The notes under the pieces were generated by a model. It was not told where the DNA came from. It ran no database searches and saw nothing but the letters and a program-made list of their open reading frames with translations. DNA of 64,000 nucleotides from Sphingomonas sp. BK580 (GTDB lineage: Bacteria > Pseudomonadota > Alphaproteobacteria > Sphingomonadales > Sphingomonadaceae), in the NCBI RefSeq assembly GCF_014194975.1, contig NZ_JACIAY010000004.1, positions 1 to 64,000 of the forward strand, in the 5' to 3' direction. Shown one piece after another: positions 35,258 through 43,999 of the stretch. The position numbers and the translations under genes were made by a program. Position 1 is the first letter of the stretch. The number at the start of each line of letters is the position of its first letter.

Positions 35258-35290
35258 TCGTCATCCCGCATCGAGCCCGGGTCGACGCGC
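35258..35290. repeat. Half REP-like element (single arm)
   Basis: CGTCATCCCGCATCGAGCCCGGGTC resembles one end of the element at 32889. No clear inverse arm follows within 100 bases, so it looks like a truncated copy. Confidence 0.45.
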
Positions 35291-35391
35291 GGGCGAGCCG
35301 CTTCCGCGACGAGGAGCATGTCGGCTCGTACTCGCGCATCTCGCACCGCGTCCGGGACGACGTGCGGGCGATCCTGATCAAGCCGAGGTAG
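35281..35391 (+). pseudogene. Possible 3' remnant of a coding sequence
   Basis: A frame without a start reads RFRDEEHVGSYSRISHRVRD and on to IKPR with a TAG at 35389. Its varied composition differs from the usual shadow frames of this genome. I do not recognise the source. It begins within the half REP element, so it may be the tail of a gene truncated by rearrangement, or just chance. Confidence 0.2.
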
Positions 35392-35514
35392 GAGGCCGTC
35401 GCGCTCTCCCAGCGCGGCGCTCACCCGATCGGGCCAACCCGCCTCCGCGCCGCAACCCATTGTTTACCCTAATTCGCTAGGCGCCGCCCCGATCTACCGG
35501 GAGCCACAGCGAGC

Positions 35515-38500
35515 GTGTCCATCTTCTACGATGCCAGCGGGCGACGCGGGCGCCGCGTTCGCGCGACCCTGGCGCTCGCGGCGTTGGTGCCGCTCGCCGC
35601 GCTCGCGCTGCTGATCGCGCTGCTGCTGCAGCCGCTCGACCGCATAGCGCCGCGCTTCGCCGACGCCGGCGCGACGCCGCGCGCGCTCGCTCCGGCAAGC
35701 GTAGCGAGCGCCCCCGGCGCGTGGCTGCCCGCCGCCACCGGCGCCGCGCTGAAACGCGAGACGATGGGCTTCTACATGCCGTGGGACGCGCCCTCGCGCG
35801 CCTCGCTCGGGGCGCACCTGGGCGAGCTCGACTGGCTCGTCCCCGGCGTCGCGACCGTCACCGGCGCGGACCACCGCCTCATCGTCGAGGACGACGCGAC
35901 GCTCGCGCCGCTGCTCGCCGCGGCGTCGCGCCGGCCGCGGCTGCTGCCGATGGTGCAGAACGCACGCGCCGACGGGCAGTGGGACGGTGCCGCCACCGCC
36001 GCGCTGCTCGCCGACGCCGGCGCGCGCCGCGCCTTCGCCGCGCGGCTGGAGTCGTTGGTCGCGCAGCAGCGCGGCGCGGGTGTCATGCTCGATCTCGAGA
36101 GTCTGCCCGCCTCGGCGCACCGCGACTATCTTCGCTTCCTCGGCGAGCTGCGCGCGCGCTTCAACCCGCGCGGCTGGGTGGTGATGCTCGCCGCGCCGGT
36201 CGCCGACCCGGACTGGGACCTCGCCGCCTACGCGCGCGCCGCCGACCGGGTCGTGCTGATGGCCTATGACGAGCATTGGATGGGCGGCGAGGCCGGGCCG
36301 ATCGCGTCGCAGCCGTGGTTCGCGCGCGTCGTCGCGCAGGCGGTCGCGCGCGCGGGCGCGAACAAGGCGATCGTCGCGATCGGCAGCTACGCCTACGACT
36401 GGGCGGGGCGCAGCACCGAGCCGCGCTCGGTCGCCGATGCCTGGGCGATCGCGCGGCGCGCCGGCACCGCGCCGGTCTTCGATCGCGCCAGCGGCAACAG
36501 CCATTTCTCCTATCAGCTCGGCGCGGCGCGGCACGACGTGTGGCTGCTCGACGCCGCCAGTGCGGCCAACCAGCTCGCCGCGGTGCGCCGCATTGGCGCC
36601 GCGGGCGTGGCGCTGTGGCGGCTCGGTAGCGAGGATCCCGGCGTGTGGCCGCTGCTCGCCGGCCGCGCGCTGCCCGCGCGCCAGACGCTGCCGGCGGAAA
36701 ACACGGTCGCGGTGGAGGGCAAGGGCGAGCTGCTCCGCCTCGCCGCCGCGGCAACTCCGGGTCAGCGCGGCTTCGTCGCGCGCGACGGGCTGATCCGCGA
36801 CGAGCGCTGGGGGCGGCTGCCCGGCCCCGACGTGGTCGAGCGCACCGGCGCGCGCCGCCGGCTGGTCGCGCTGACCTTCGACGACGGCCCCGACCCGCGC
36901 TGGACCCCGCGGCTGCTCGACGTGCTTCGGCGCGAGCGCGCGTCCGCGACCTTCTTCGTCACCGGCGCCAACGCGCTGGGGCAGGGGCCGCTGCTGCGCC
37001 GCATCGTCGCCGAGGGGAGCGAGCTGGGCAACCACTCCACCACCCACGCCGATCTCGGGCGCCGCTCGGAGGCCGACATCGCGCTCGAGCTGCGCGCCAC
37101 CGAGCGGCTGGTCGAGGCCTATACCGGGCGCGCGATGACGCTGTTCCGCCCGCCCTTCCTCGGCGACGCCGACCCGGACCGGCGCGACGAGCTGCACGCC
37201 AGCCGCGTCGCGTCGCGACTCGGCTATCTCACCGTCGGTCTCAACGTCGATCCGCTCGACTGGGAGAAGCCCGACGCCGCCACGATCGCTCGCCGCGTCA
37301 TCGCCGGCGTCGCGGTGGGCACCGCGGACCATCCCGCCCAGATCGTCCTGCTGCACGACTCGGGTGGCGACCGCACCCAGACGCTGGCGGCGCTGCCGGC
37401 GATCATCCGCGGGCTGCGCGCGCGCGGCTATGAGCTGGTGCCCGTCTCGAGGCTCGCCGGACTCTCGCGCGAGGCGGTGATGCCGCGGCTCGCCGCCGGC
37501 ACCGGCGTGCGCGCCGCGGGCGCGCGGACGCTGTTCGACGGTGCGGCCTGGCTGCGCGACTCGCTCGGCTGGCTGTTCGCGGTCGCGATCGCGCTGGGCA
37601 TGGCGCGCTCGCTGTCGCTCACCGCGCTCGCGCTGTGGCGCCGCCGCGATGCCGCGCCGACCGCAACGCCGCACCGCGTGCCCGGCTTCGTCTCGGTCCT
37701 GATCCCCGCCTTCAACGAGGCGCGCGTGATCGGATCGTCGGTGCGCCGCATCCTCGCCAGCGAGGGCGTGCGCGTCGAGGTGATCGTGATCGACGACGGC
37801 TCGACCGACGGCACCTCCGACGTGGTGCGTGCGGCCTTCGCGATCGACCCGCGCGTTCGACTGCTGACGCTGAGCAACGGCGGCAAGGCGCGTGCGCTCA
37901 ACACCGCGCTGGCGCAGGCGCGCGGCGATGTCGTGATCGCGCTCGACGCCGACACCCAGTTCGAGCCCGACACGATCGCGAAGCTGACGCGCTGGTTCGC
38001 GGACCCGCTGATCGGTGCGGTGGCGGGCTGCGCCAAGGTCGGCAATCGCATCAACCTGATCACGCGCTGGCAGGCGCTGGAATATGTCACCGCGCAGCAG
38101 CTCGAGCGGCGCGCGCTCGCCGCGCTGGGCGCGGTGACGGTGGTGCCGGGCGCGGTCGGGGCGTGGCGGCGCGTCGCGCTGGACGCGGTCGGCGGCTATC
38201 CCGAGGACACGCTGGCGGAGGACCAGGACCTCACCATCGCGGTGCAGCGCGCCGGCTGGCGCGTCGCCTGCGACAATGACGCGGTGGCGTGGACCGAGGC
38301 GCCCGAGACGGTGCGCGCCCTGTTCAAGCAGCGCTTTCGCTGGGCGTTCGGCACGCTGCAATGCCTGTGGAAGCATCGCGCGCTGATCGGGCGCGGGCGG
38401 CCGCGCGGGCTCGCCTGGGTCGGCCTGCCGCAGGCGCTGCTGTTCCAGTTCGGCTTCACGCTGGTGGCGCCGCTGATCGACCTCGGGCTGGTCGCCGGCG

Positions 38501-38862
38501 TCGGCGGCACCGCGTGGCGGGTGTATGACCGCGGCTGGGACGCGGCGGGGGGCGATGCGACCACGGTGGCGGCCTTCTGGCTCGCCTTCACCGCGATCGA
38601 CCTCGCCTGCGGCTGGATCGCGTTCCGGCTGGACGGCCGTGAGGCGCGCTTCCCCGCGCTGCGGCTGCTGCTGCAGCGCTTCGGCTACCGTCAGATCCTC
38701 TACGCGGTGGTGCTGCGCGCGGCCTATGCCGCGATGACCGGGCCGAGGGTGGGCTGGGGCAAGCTGGAGCGCACCGGCAGCGTCGACGCCGGCGCGGCGC
38801 CGGTGGCGGTGCCGGCGGGTGAGCCCGCGCTGTTGCCCGCGGCGCTGTCCAAGGCGGCGTGA
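35515..38862 (+). CDS. Trifunctional GH18-like / NodB deacetylase / GT2 polysaccharide synthase
   Basis: A 1115-residue membrane protein joining three modules. After an N-terminal TM helix (about residues 19-40) comes a GH18-like barrel (about 80-400) with a GVMLDLESL active-site-like strand. A NodB polysaccharide deacetylase follows (about 450-640), with TFDDGP at 454-459, NHSTTHADL, FRPPF and LLHD. A second TM helix leads into a processive GT2 (about 720-960), with LIPAFNEA, DDGSTDGTSD, DADTQ, EDQD and QRFRW at 939-943. Further TM helices complete the synthase. The parts parallel PgaB plus PgaC, so an N-acetylhexosamine polymer is likely. It starts with GTG at 35515. Confidence 0.85.
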   Translation: MSIFYDASGRRGRRVRATLALAALVPLAALALLIALLLQPLDRIAPRFADAGATPRALAPASVASAPGAWLPAATGAALKRETMGFYMPWDAPSRASLGAHLGELDWLVPGVATVTGADHRLIVEDDATLAPLLAAASRRPRLLPMVQNARADGQWDGAATAALLADAGARRAFAARLESLVAQQRGAGVMLDLESLPASAHRDYLRFLGELRARFNPRGWVVMLAAPVADPDWDLAAYARAADRVVLMAYDEHWMGGEAGPIASQPWFARVVAQAVARAGANKAIVAIGSYAYDWAGRSTEPRSVADAWAIARRAGTAPVFDRASGNSHFSYQLGAARHDVWLLDAASAANQLAAVRRIGAAGVALWRLGSEDPGVWPLLAGRALPARQTLPAENTVAVEGKGELLRLAAAATPGQRGFVARDGLIRDERWGRLPGPDVVERTGARRRLVALTFDDGPDPRWTPRLLDVLRRERASATFFVTGANALGQGPLLRRIVAEGSELGNHSTTHADLGRRSEADIALELRATERLVEAYTGRAMTLFRPPFLGDADPDRRDELHASRVASRLGYLTVGLNVDPLDWEKPDAATIARRVIAGVAVGTADHPAQIVLLHDSGGDRTQTLAALPAIIRGLRARGYELVPVSRLAGLSREAVMPRLAAGTGVRAAGARTLFDGAAWLRDSLGWLFAVAIALGMARSLSLTALALWRRRDAAPTATPHRVPGFVSVLIPAFNEARVIGSSVRRILASEGVRVEVIVIDDGSTDGTSDVVRAAFAIDPRVRLLTLSNGGKARALNTALAQARGDVVIALDADTQFEPDTIAKLTRWFADPLIGAVAGCAKVGNRINLITRWQALEYVTAQQLERRALAALGAVTVVPGAVGAWRRVALDAVGGYPEDTLAEDQDLTIAVQRAGWRVACDNDAVAWTEAPETVRALFKQRFRWAFGTLQCLWKHRALIGRGRPRGLAWVGLPQALLFQFGFTLVAPLIDLGLVAGVGGTAWRVYDRGWDAAGGDATTVAAFWLAFTAIDLACGWIAFRLDGREARFPALRLLLQRFGYRQILYAVVLRAAYAAMTGPRVGWGKLERTGSVDAGAAPVAVPAGEPALLPAALSKAA

Positions 38863-38872
38863 GGTGGCGAGC

Positions 38873-38905
38873 TAGATCCTCCCCGTGCCGGGGAGGAGTG
38901 ACGTT
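38873..38905. repeat. Half element, GGGGAGG-type repeat
   Basis: AGATCCTCCCCGTGCCGGGGAGG forms one hairpin, matching one side of the element at 46374. It sits between the convergent polysaccharide synthase and oxidoreductase genes. Confidence 0.55.
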
Positions 38906-38925
38906 GTCCTTGGCGCCGCCCCCGC

Positions 38926-40104
38926 TCAGCCGCCCTGCACCGGCGGCCGCGCGCCCGAGAGCGTGCGCGCCTTATCCTGCGCGCTCAGCACCAGCTCGGC
39001 GGCGAGCAGCGCCTGCGCCTGGTTCTGCGCGACCTCGGTGCGCTCCACCACGTCGGTGACGAACTGCGGCCCGAACGGCAGCGGCACCTTGCTGCAGTCC
39101 ATGTAGCGCGTGCCCTTCTTGTCCGCGAGGAACAGGTGGTTGCCGCCGGGCCGGCCCTCGATGTCGACGTATTTGCGCAGCTCGATATAGCCCTCGGTGC
39201 CGAGGATGAAGACGCGCCCGTCGCCCCAGGTCGGCAGCCCGTCGGGCGTGTACCAGTCGACCCGGACATAGCCCGCGCCGCCGTTGCCGGTCAGCATCAT
39301 GTCGCCGAAATCCTGGAACCGGGGATGCTGCGGCGTGGCGAAATTGCCGACCTGCGACGCCACCACCGAGGCCTCGGTCGAGCCGGTGTAGAAGACGAAC
39401 TGGTCGGCCTGGTGGCTGCCGATGTCGGTGAGGATCCCGCCATAATATTTGACGTCCCAGAACCACTCGGGGCGGCTCGGCGCGCTGACGCGGTGCGGCG
39501 CGATGTTGATCGTCTGTACCACGCGGCCGATCGCGCCGGCATGGACCAATTCGCCCGCCTTGACCGCGGCGCGCACCTCGAGCCGCTCGGAATACATGAT
39601 CGCGAACTTGCGCCTGGTCTGCGCGATCGTGCGGCGCACCTCGGCGAGCTGGTCCAGGCTGGTGATGCCCGGCTTGTCCGACAGGAAGTCCTTGCCCGCG
39701 CGCATCACGCGCACGCCCAGCGGCGCGCGCAGGTTCGGGATCGACGCGCTGGCGACGACCTGGATCGTCTTGTCGGCGAGGATCTCCTCCTCGGTGCGCG
39801 CCACCTTCACGTCGCCGTACCGCTTGCGGAAGGGGACGAGCTGCTTGGGGTCGCCCGCGTGCACCGCCACCAGCGTGCCGCCGCCGCGGATCAGCGCGTC
39901 GGTGATGGCGTAGATGTGCGAGTGGTCGAGCCCGATCACCGCAAAGCGCAGGCGGTTCTTCGCGCTCGGATCGGGGCCGGTCGGCGCGCCCTCGGCGGAG
40001 ACGCCGTTGCCCGCCGAAGTCGACTGCGCCCCCGCCGCGCTGGCGAGCCCGGCGCCGACGAGCCCGGCACCGGCGAGCAGGAGGCGGCGATCGATCATGT
40101 CCAT
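38926..40104 (-). CDS. Gfo/Idh/MocA family oxidoreductase (C)
   Basis: A 392-residue NAD(P)-dependent oxidoreductase-like protein with a twin-arginine-type signal (MIDRRLLLAGAGLVGAGLAS), so periplasmic. The Rossmann start is unusual, FAVIGLDHSHIYAI, lacking the textbook GxGxxG. The family lysine motif appears as FLSDKPGIT. Related enzymes oxidise or reduce sugar carbons, including C3 of glycosides. It is the last gene of the leftward keto-sugar operon, 27 bases after the preceding oxidoreductase. The altered nucleotide loop could mean changed cofactor binding or loss of redox activity. Confidence 0.83.
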   Translation of the reverse strand: MDMIDRRLLLAGAGLVGAGLASAAGAQSTSAGNGVSAEGAPTGPDPSAKNRLRFAVIGLDHSHIYAITDALIRGGGTLVAVHAGDPKQLVPFRKRYGDVKVARTEEEILADKTIQVVASASIPNLRAPLGVRVMRAGKDFLSDKPGITSLDQLAEVRRTIAQTRRKFAIMYSERLEVRAAVKAGELVHAGAIGRVVQTINIAPHRVSAPSRPEWFWDVKYYGGILTDIGSHQADQFVFYTGSTEASVVASQVGNFATPQHPRFQDFGDMMLTGNGGAGYVRVDWYTPDGLPTWGDGRVFILGTEGYIELRKYVDIEGRPGGNHLFLADKKGTRYMDCSKVPLPFGPQFVTDVVERTEVAQNQAQALLAAELVLSAQDKARTLSGARPPVQGG

Positions 40105-40131
40105 GGCAACAGGTCCTCAGGAGAAGGAAGG

Positions 40132-41394
40132 TCAGACGGTGACGAGGTCGGTCGGCCAGTCGAGCGCGCGGCCGGTGTCGATCGCCTGCTCGCCGAGCAG
40201 CGAGGCGACGCTGGCGTAATAGGCCTGGGCGAGCAGCCCGGGCACTTCCTTGCCGCTGCGCACCGCCTCGCCGAAGCCCTCGAACTGGAGCATCGTCTCG
40301 TCATACTCGCCCCAGCCGAGCGAGTCGCCCGGCGTGGTGACGGGCAGCTCGGGGAACCAGGTGGCGCCACCGATCGGCACGGTGTTCTTGCGCCCGGCCT
40401 GCACGTCCTTGCGCATCTTGGCGAGCGCGGGGACGGCGGCGGGCTGGACCTCCTGGTAGATGCGGCCGAGCTCGGGCTCGATCGTGCCCTTGCTGCCCTG
40501 GATCTGCTCCTCGCAGCCGTAGCGCGCGTTGTTGAGCATCGAGGTGTAGATCACCTTCCGCCCGTCCGAGTAGTCGTAGATCAGCGCGACCTGATCGTAG
40601 ACCTCGCGTCCGTCTTTCCAGAAGCAGATGCTGCCCGAACCCATCACGCGCGTCGGCAGCCCGTCCATGAACCAGTTGGCGACCTGGAGCTGGTGCGTCG
40701 CCAGCTCGGTCATCAGCCCGGCCGAGCGCGCGCGGTACAGCCGCCAGTTGATCTCGCGCTCCTGCCCGCCGGCCGGGATGTCGCGGCGCCAGCTACGGTT
40801 GCGGTGCCAGCTCGCGCGGATCTGCGTGATCGTGCCGATCTCGCCCGACTTGGCGCGCTTGAGCGCGTTGAGATAGGTCGGGTTGAACAGCCGCTGGTGA
40901 CCGATCTGGAGCACCTTGCCGCGCTGGCGCGCGCGCGTGACCATCGCGCCGCAGTCGGCGATCGTGCGCGCCATCGCCTTCTCGCAGAACACCGGATAGC
41001 CCGCGTCGAGCGCGTCCATCGTGTGGCGCGCGTGCAGGTCGAGCGGGGTGGCGATCACCACCGCGTCGATCCCCTTGGCGTCGAGCAGCGCGCGGTGGTC
41101 GGTGAAGACGGGCGTGTTGGCGGGCACCAGCGCGCGCGCCTTGGCCATGTGCGGCGCGAACGGGTCGCAGAGCGCGGCGACGGTGCAGTTGCGCGTCTTG
41201 TTGATGTTCTGGATCAGCGCGCGGCCGCGGTCGCCGGTGCCGATCACGCCGAGCCGCACGCGCGGGCCGCTCGCCGGCTCGGCCGCGGCGAGCGCGGTCC
41301 AGGGCGCGGCGACGCTCATGCCGACGCCCGCCGAGGCGACCAGCACGCGATCGAGGAAGGTGCGGCGCGAGAGCGCGAAATCGTCGTCGGTCAT
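40132..41394 (-). CDS. Gfo/Idh/MocA family oxidoreductase (B)
   Basis: A 420-residue protein with a Tat signal (LSRRTFLDRVLVASAGVGM). The dinucleotide motif is VIGTGDRGRALI. The usual EKP motif reads FCEKAMART, keeping the catalytic Lys but replacing Pro. A further segment, QIGHQRLFNPTYLNAL, matches glycoside-type family members. It starts in an ATGA overlap with the stop of apbE, so it is translationally coupled. Probably acts in the periplasm on a glycoside or keto-sugar together with the other two family members and the DUF1080 hydrolase; which carbon is oxidised is not known. Confidence 0.87.
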   Translation of the reverse strand: MTDDDFALSRRTFLDRVLVASAGVGMSVAAPWTALAAAEPASGPRVRLGVIGTGDRGRALIQNINKTRNCTVAALCDPFAPHMAKARALVPANTPVFTDHRALLDAKGIDAVVIATPLDLHARHTMDALDAGYPVFCEKAMARTIADCGAMVTRARQRGKVLQIGHQRLFNPTYLNALKRAKSGEIGTITQIRASWHRNRSWRRDIPAGGQEREINWRLYRARSAGLMTELATHQLQVANWFMDGLPTRVMGSGSICFWKDGREVYDQVALIYDYSDGRKVIYTSMLNNARYGCEEQIQGSKGTIEPELGRIYQEVQPAAVPALAKMRKDVQAGRKNTVPIGGATWFPELPVTTPGDSLGWGEYDETMLQFEGFGEAVRSGKEVPGLLAQAYYASVASLLGEQAIDTGRALDWPTDLVTV

Positions 41395-42518
41395 GCGGTG
41401 AGTTCCATCGGTCGGTCGGCGCGCGTCGGCGCGTCATGGGAGAAGAGGAAGCGGCGATCGGGCGCGTCCGCGCGGAGCCGGGCGAGCGCGGGCGCGTCGG
41501 CGACGAGCAGCGCGGTGCTGAGCGCCTCGGCCTCGGCACCGGTCGCGGCGACGGCGACGGCGGTGGCGCGCCGGGTGACGATCGCGCCGTCGGTGGGGCG
41601 CACCATCGCGGCGCGGCCGGGTTTCGCCGCGCCGGCGCCGACCGTGGACGAGACCGACAGCGACGCGTCGGTGAGCTCGAGCTCGGTCAGCCAGACGCCG
41701 TCGATCTCCGGGTGCGGGATCGCGAGCGGCCAGCCGCCGCCGAGCGGGTGCTCGCCGATCACCGCGATCGAGCTCTCGCCGGCGGAGAGGAAGGCCGAGG
41801 TGACGCCCGCGGCGCGCAGGACGGCGGCGGCGCGATCTAGCGCGTAGCCCTTGCCGAAGCCGCCGAAGTCGAGCGCGAGGGGGCGGGTGGCGCCGACGCG
41901 GCGCGTGGCGCGATCGACGCGGAGCGCGGACCAGCGGGAGAGGGTGATGTGGTCGCGGCTAGGCGCGCTCGTGCCCCGGCGCAGGCCGGGGCCCAGTTGG
42001 GAAGGCGGCCGTGATGATGACGCGACGCCGGCCCCGTCCCCGCTGGAGAAACGCTGGCGGGAGATCGTCTCCTCCCCCTCACGCTCCACCCCGGCGGACG
42101 CCGGGGTCCAGGTGGGGAACGCCTCGCAAGAGCCACCGAAGCCTTCCCAACTGGGCCCCGGCGTCCGCCGGGGAACAGGCTTGAAGGGATTGGCAGCGGC
42201 ATCGCGCAACCCGCGCGCAGACACATCACCCCCCACGCCCGGGTCGAACAGCCCACCCGTCGCGCGCCACATCGCGTCGACCGCGAGCAGCGTCTCCCAC
42301 AGCAGCGGGTCCGCGACCACCGTCTCACCCCCGCGCGCCAGCGCCCGGTTGAGCGCCACCGCGGGCGACTCGCGCCGCACCGTCAGCGAGTCCTCCACCG
42401 ACTCCACCGCGGCGCGCGCGGCGGCGAGCGCGTCGGGGGCGGCGCGGCCGAACAGGTGCAGCTCGACCCGCGTGCCCATCGCGGCGAACCGCGCGACGCT
42501 CGCCTCCACCTCGCTCAC
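41391..42518 (-). CDS. apbE: FAD:protein FMN transferase with in-frame repeat insertion
   Basis: A 375-residue ApbE-type protein, which attaches FMN to Thr/Ser of target flavoproteins. Family features are FAAMGTRVELHLFG, ALDFGGFGKGYALDRA, SAGESSIAVIG and VSSTVGAGAAKPG. It is odd in two ways. It has no signal peptide. Residues about 114-182 are encoded by type A intergenic repeat DNA (peptides RRTPGPSWEG, FPTWTPASAGV and SQLGPGLRRGT), inserted between LRDAAANP and DHITLSRW; without them the chain is about 306 residues, near the family norm. GTG 42518 follows the upstream stop by one base. It may be a functional protein with a loop or a damaged gene. Confidence 0.8.
   Translation of the reverse strand: MSEVEASVARFAAMGTRVELHLFGRAAPDALAAARAAVESVEDSLTVRRESPAVALNRALARGGETVVADPLLWETLLAVDAMWRATGGLFDPGVGGDVSARGLRDAAANPFKPVPRRTPGPSWEGFGGSCEAFPTWTPASAGVEREGEETISRQRFSSGDGAGVASSSRPPSQLGPGLRRGTSAPSRDHITLSRWSALRVDRATRRVGATRPLALDFGGFGKGYALDRAAAVLRAAGVTSAFLSAGESSIAVIGEHPLGGGWPLAIPHPEIDGVWLTELELTDASLSVSSTVGAGAAKPGRAAMVRPTDGAIVTRRATAVAVAATGAEAEALSTALLVADAPALARLRADAPDRRFLFSHDAPTRADRPMELTA
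41971..42177. repeat. Composite type A REP-like repeat inside apbE
   Basis: There are three type A arms: CCCCGGCGCAGGCCGGGG-CCCAGTTGGGAA at 41974, ACCCCGGCGGACGCCGGGG-TCCAGGTGGGG near 42088, and TTCCCAACTGGG-CCCCGGCGTCCGCCGGGG near 42144. The last two form one full element; the first is a half element. The whole is a net in-frame insert with no stop in the apbE frame. Confidence 0.85.
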
Positions 42519-42519
42519 C

Positions 42520-43836
42520 TCAGGCGCGCACCTCCCAGCCGGGCTCATAGTCGACCGACCAGAGCTTCTGCGCCGCCGCCTCGCTGGTTCTGCCGGTCGC
42601 CGGGTCGACCGTGAGCGACCCGCCGGTGCGATAGGCCATGTTGCCGAGGTGGCACAATGTCGTGCTGATATGCCCCTCCTGGATCGGCGAGTGGAGCGCC
42701 TGCTCCTGCCCGCGCACCACCGCGAGAAAATTGGCGGCGTGGAGCACGTCGAGCGCGCCCTCGCCGACCGTGCCAGTGGTCTCGGACGAGGACGCCGCCT
42801 TCACCTCGCGCAGCATCTTGCCGGCGAGGTCGTACAGCTCGAAGCCGTTGCGATCGACCACGGCCGAGCCCTTGGTGCCGAGCAGCAAGGTACCGCGCCC
42901 GCGGCCGTAGCGCAGCATGCCGTTGCAGCTCTCGCCGTCCCAGCGGATCACGCGCCCGTCGTCGTAGCCGAGCGTGAGGGCGAGCGTGTCGTACATCTCC
43001 CAGTCGTCGCCGCGGAAGAAGCGGCGGTCGCCGCGCGCGGTCACCGTCTTGGGATAGGTGACGCCCATCAGCCAGCGCGCGACGTCCAGCTCGTGCATCG
43101 CGTTGTTGCAGATCTCGCCCGTGCCGTACTTCCAGAACCAGTGCCAATTGTAGTGGACCAGGTTGGAGCGATACGGCCCGCGCGGGCGCGGCCCCTGCCA
43201 CATGTTCCAGTCGAGGTTGGGCGGCGGCGCGATCTCCTCGCCCTTGCCGATCGACTTGCGGTTGTTGGCATACCAGGTCTGCGCCTCGTAGACGTCGCCC
43301 AGCTCGCCGGCGCGGATCAGGTCGAGCAGCTGGCGCGTCTCGATGCTGGAGCGCTGCTGGTTGCCGACCTGGAGCACGCGCCCGGTGCGCTGCTGCGTCG
43401 CGATCAGCGCCTCGCCCTCGGCGGGGGCGATGCCGATCGGCTTCTCGATATAGACGTTGCGCCCCGCGTCCATGCCGTCGATCGCGACCTTGGCGTGCCA
43501 GTGGTCCGGCGTCGCGACGGTGACGACGTCGACGGTCTTGCGGTCGAGCAGCTTGCGGTAATCGCCGACGGTCTTCACCTTGGTGCCGGAGCGTTCGGCG
43601 AACTCGGCGGCGCGCTTGGCGAGCACGGTCGAGTCGACGTCGGCGAAATGCGTCACCTGGACGTTGGGCTGTTTCGAGAAGGCGCTCATATGCGCCTGGC
43701 CGCGGCCGTTGACGCCGACGATGCCGACGCGGATGCGCTCGTTGGCGCCCTTGATCTGCGCGTAGCTCTTGGCGGTGAACGCCAGCGCGCCGATCGTCGC
43801 GGCGCCGCCCTTGATCATCGTTCGACGGTCGAACAT
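42520..43836 (-). CDS. Gfo/Idh/MocA family oxidoreductase (A)
   Basis: A 438-residue oxidoreductase with a Tat-like leader (FDRRTMIKGGAATIGALAF). The nucleotide motif is VGIVGVNGRGQAHM and the family lysine motif is VYIEKPIGIAPAEGE. Segments such as QVGNQQRSSIETRQLLDLI and YNWHWFWKYGTGEICNNAMHELD match the periplasmic glycoside-type members common in Bacteroidetes and sphingomonads. GGGGAGG is seven bases before the ATG. It is the second gene of the leftward operon, one base upstream of apbE. Confidence 0.9.
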   Translation of the reverse strand: MFDRRTMIKGGAATIGALAFTAKSYAQIKGANERIRVGIVGVNGRGQAHMSAFSKQPNVQVTHFADVDSTVLAKRAAEFAERSGTKVKTVGDYRKLLDRKTVDVVTVATPDHWHAKVAIDGMDAGRNVYIEKPIGIAPAEGEALIATQQRTGRVLQVGNQQRSSIETRQLLDLIRAGELGDVYEAQTWYANNRKSIGKGEEIAPPPNLDWNMWQGPRPRGPYRSNLVHYNWHWFWKYGTGEICNNAMHELDVARWLMGVTYPKTVTARGDRRFFRGDDWEMYDTLALTLGYDDGRVIRWDGESCNGMLRYGRGRGTLLLGTKGSAVVDRNGFELYDLAGKMLREVKAASSSETTGTVGEGALDVLHAANFLAVVRGQEQALHSPIQEGHISTTLCHLGNMAYRTGGSLTVDPATGRTSEAAAQKLWSVDYEPGWEVRA

Positions 43837-43858
43837 CGTGGTGCCTCCCCTGGGGTGA

Positions 43859-43982
43859 TGGTGTTCCTAGCGCTTGGTCGCCGCCCCGGCGAACGCCGGG
43901 GCCCAGTTGGGAAAGCCATGGTGAGACTCACCGTCGTCTCCCACCTGGACCCCGGCGTACGCCGGGGTGGTGGTGTTCGTAG
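43859..43982. repeat. Type A REP-like element with flanking direct repeats
   Basis: The element itself (43883-43970) has arms CCCCGGCGAACGCCGGGG-CCCAGTTGGGAA and CCCACCTGG-ACCCCGGCGTACGCCGGGG. It is bracketed by TGGTGTTCCTAG (43859) and TGGTGTTCGTAG (43971), an 11/12 direct repeat that resembles a target-site duplication. It lies between two genes of the leftward operon. Confidence 0.8.
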
Positions 43983-43999
43983 AAGTCATCGATCGATCA

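Noticed and set aside
35494..38376. A 960-codon open frame antisense to the polysaccharide synthase
   Set aside because: His/Arg/Gly/Ala-rich, with no recognisable folds, and entirely covered by a gene with clear catalytic motifs.
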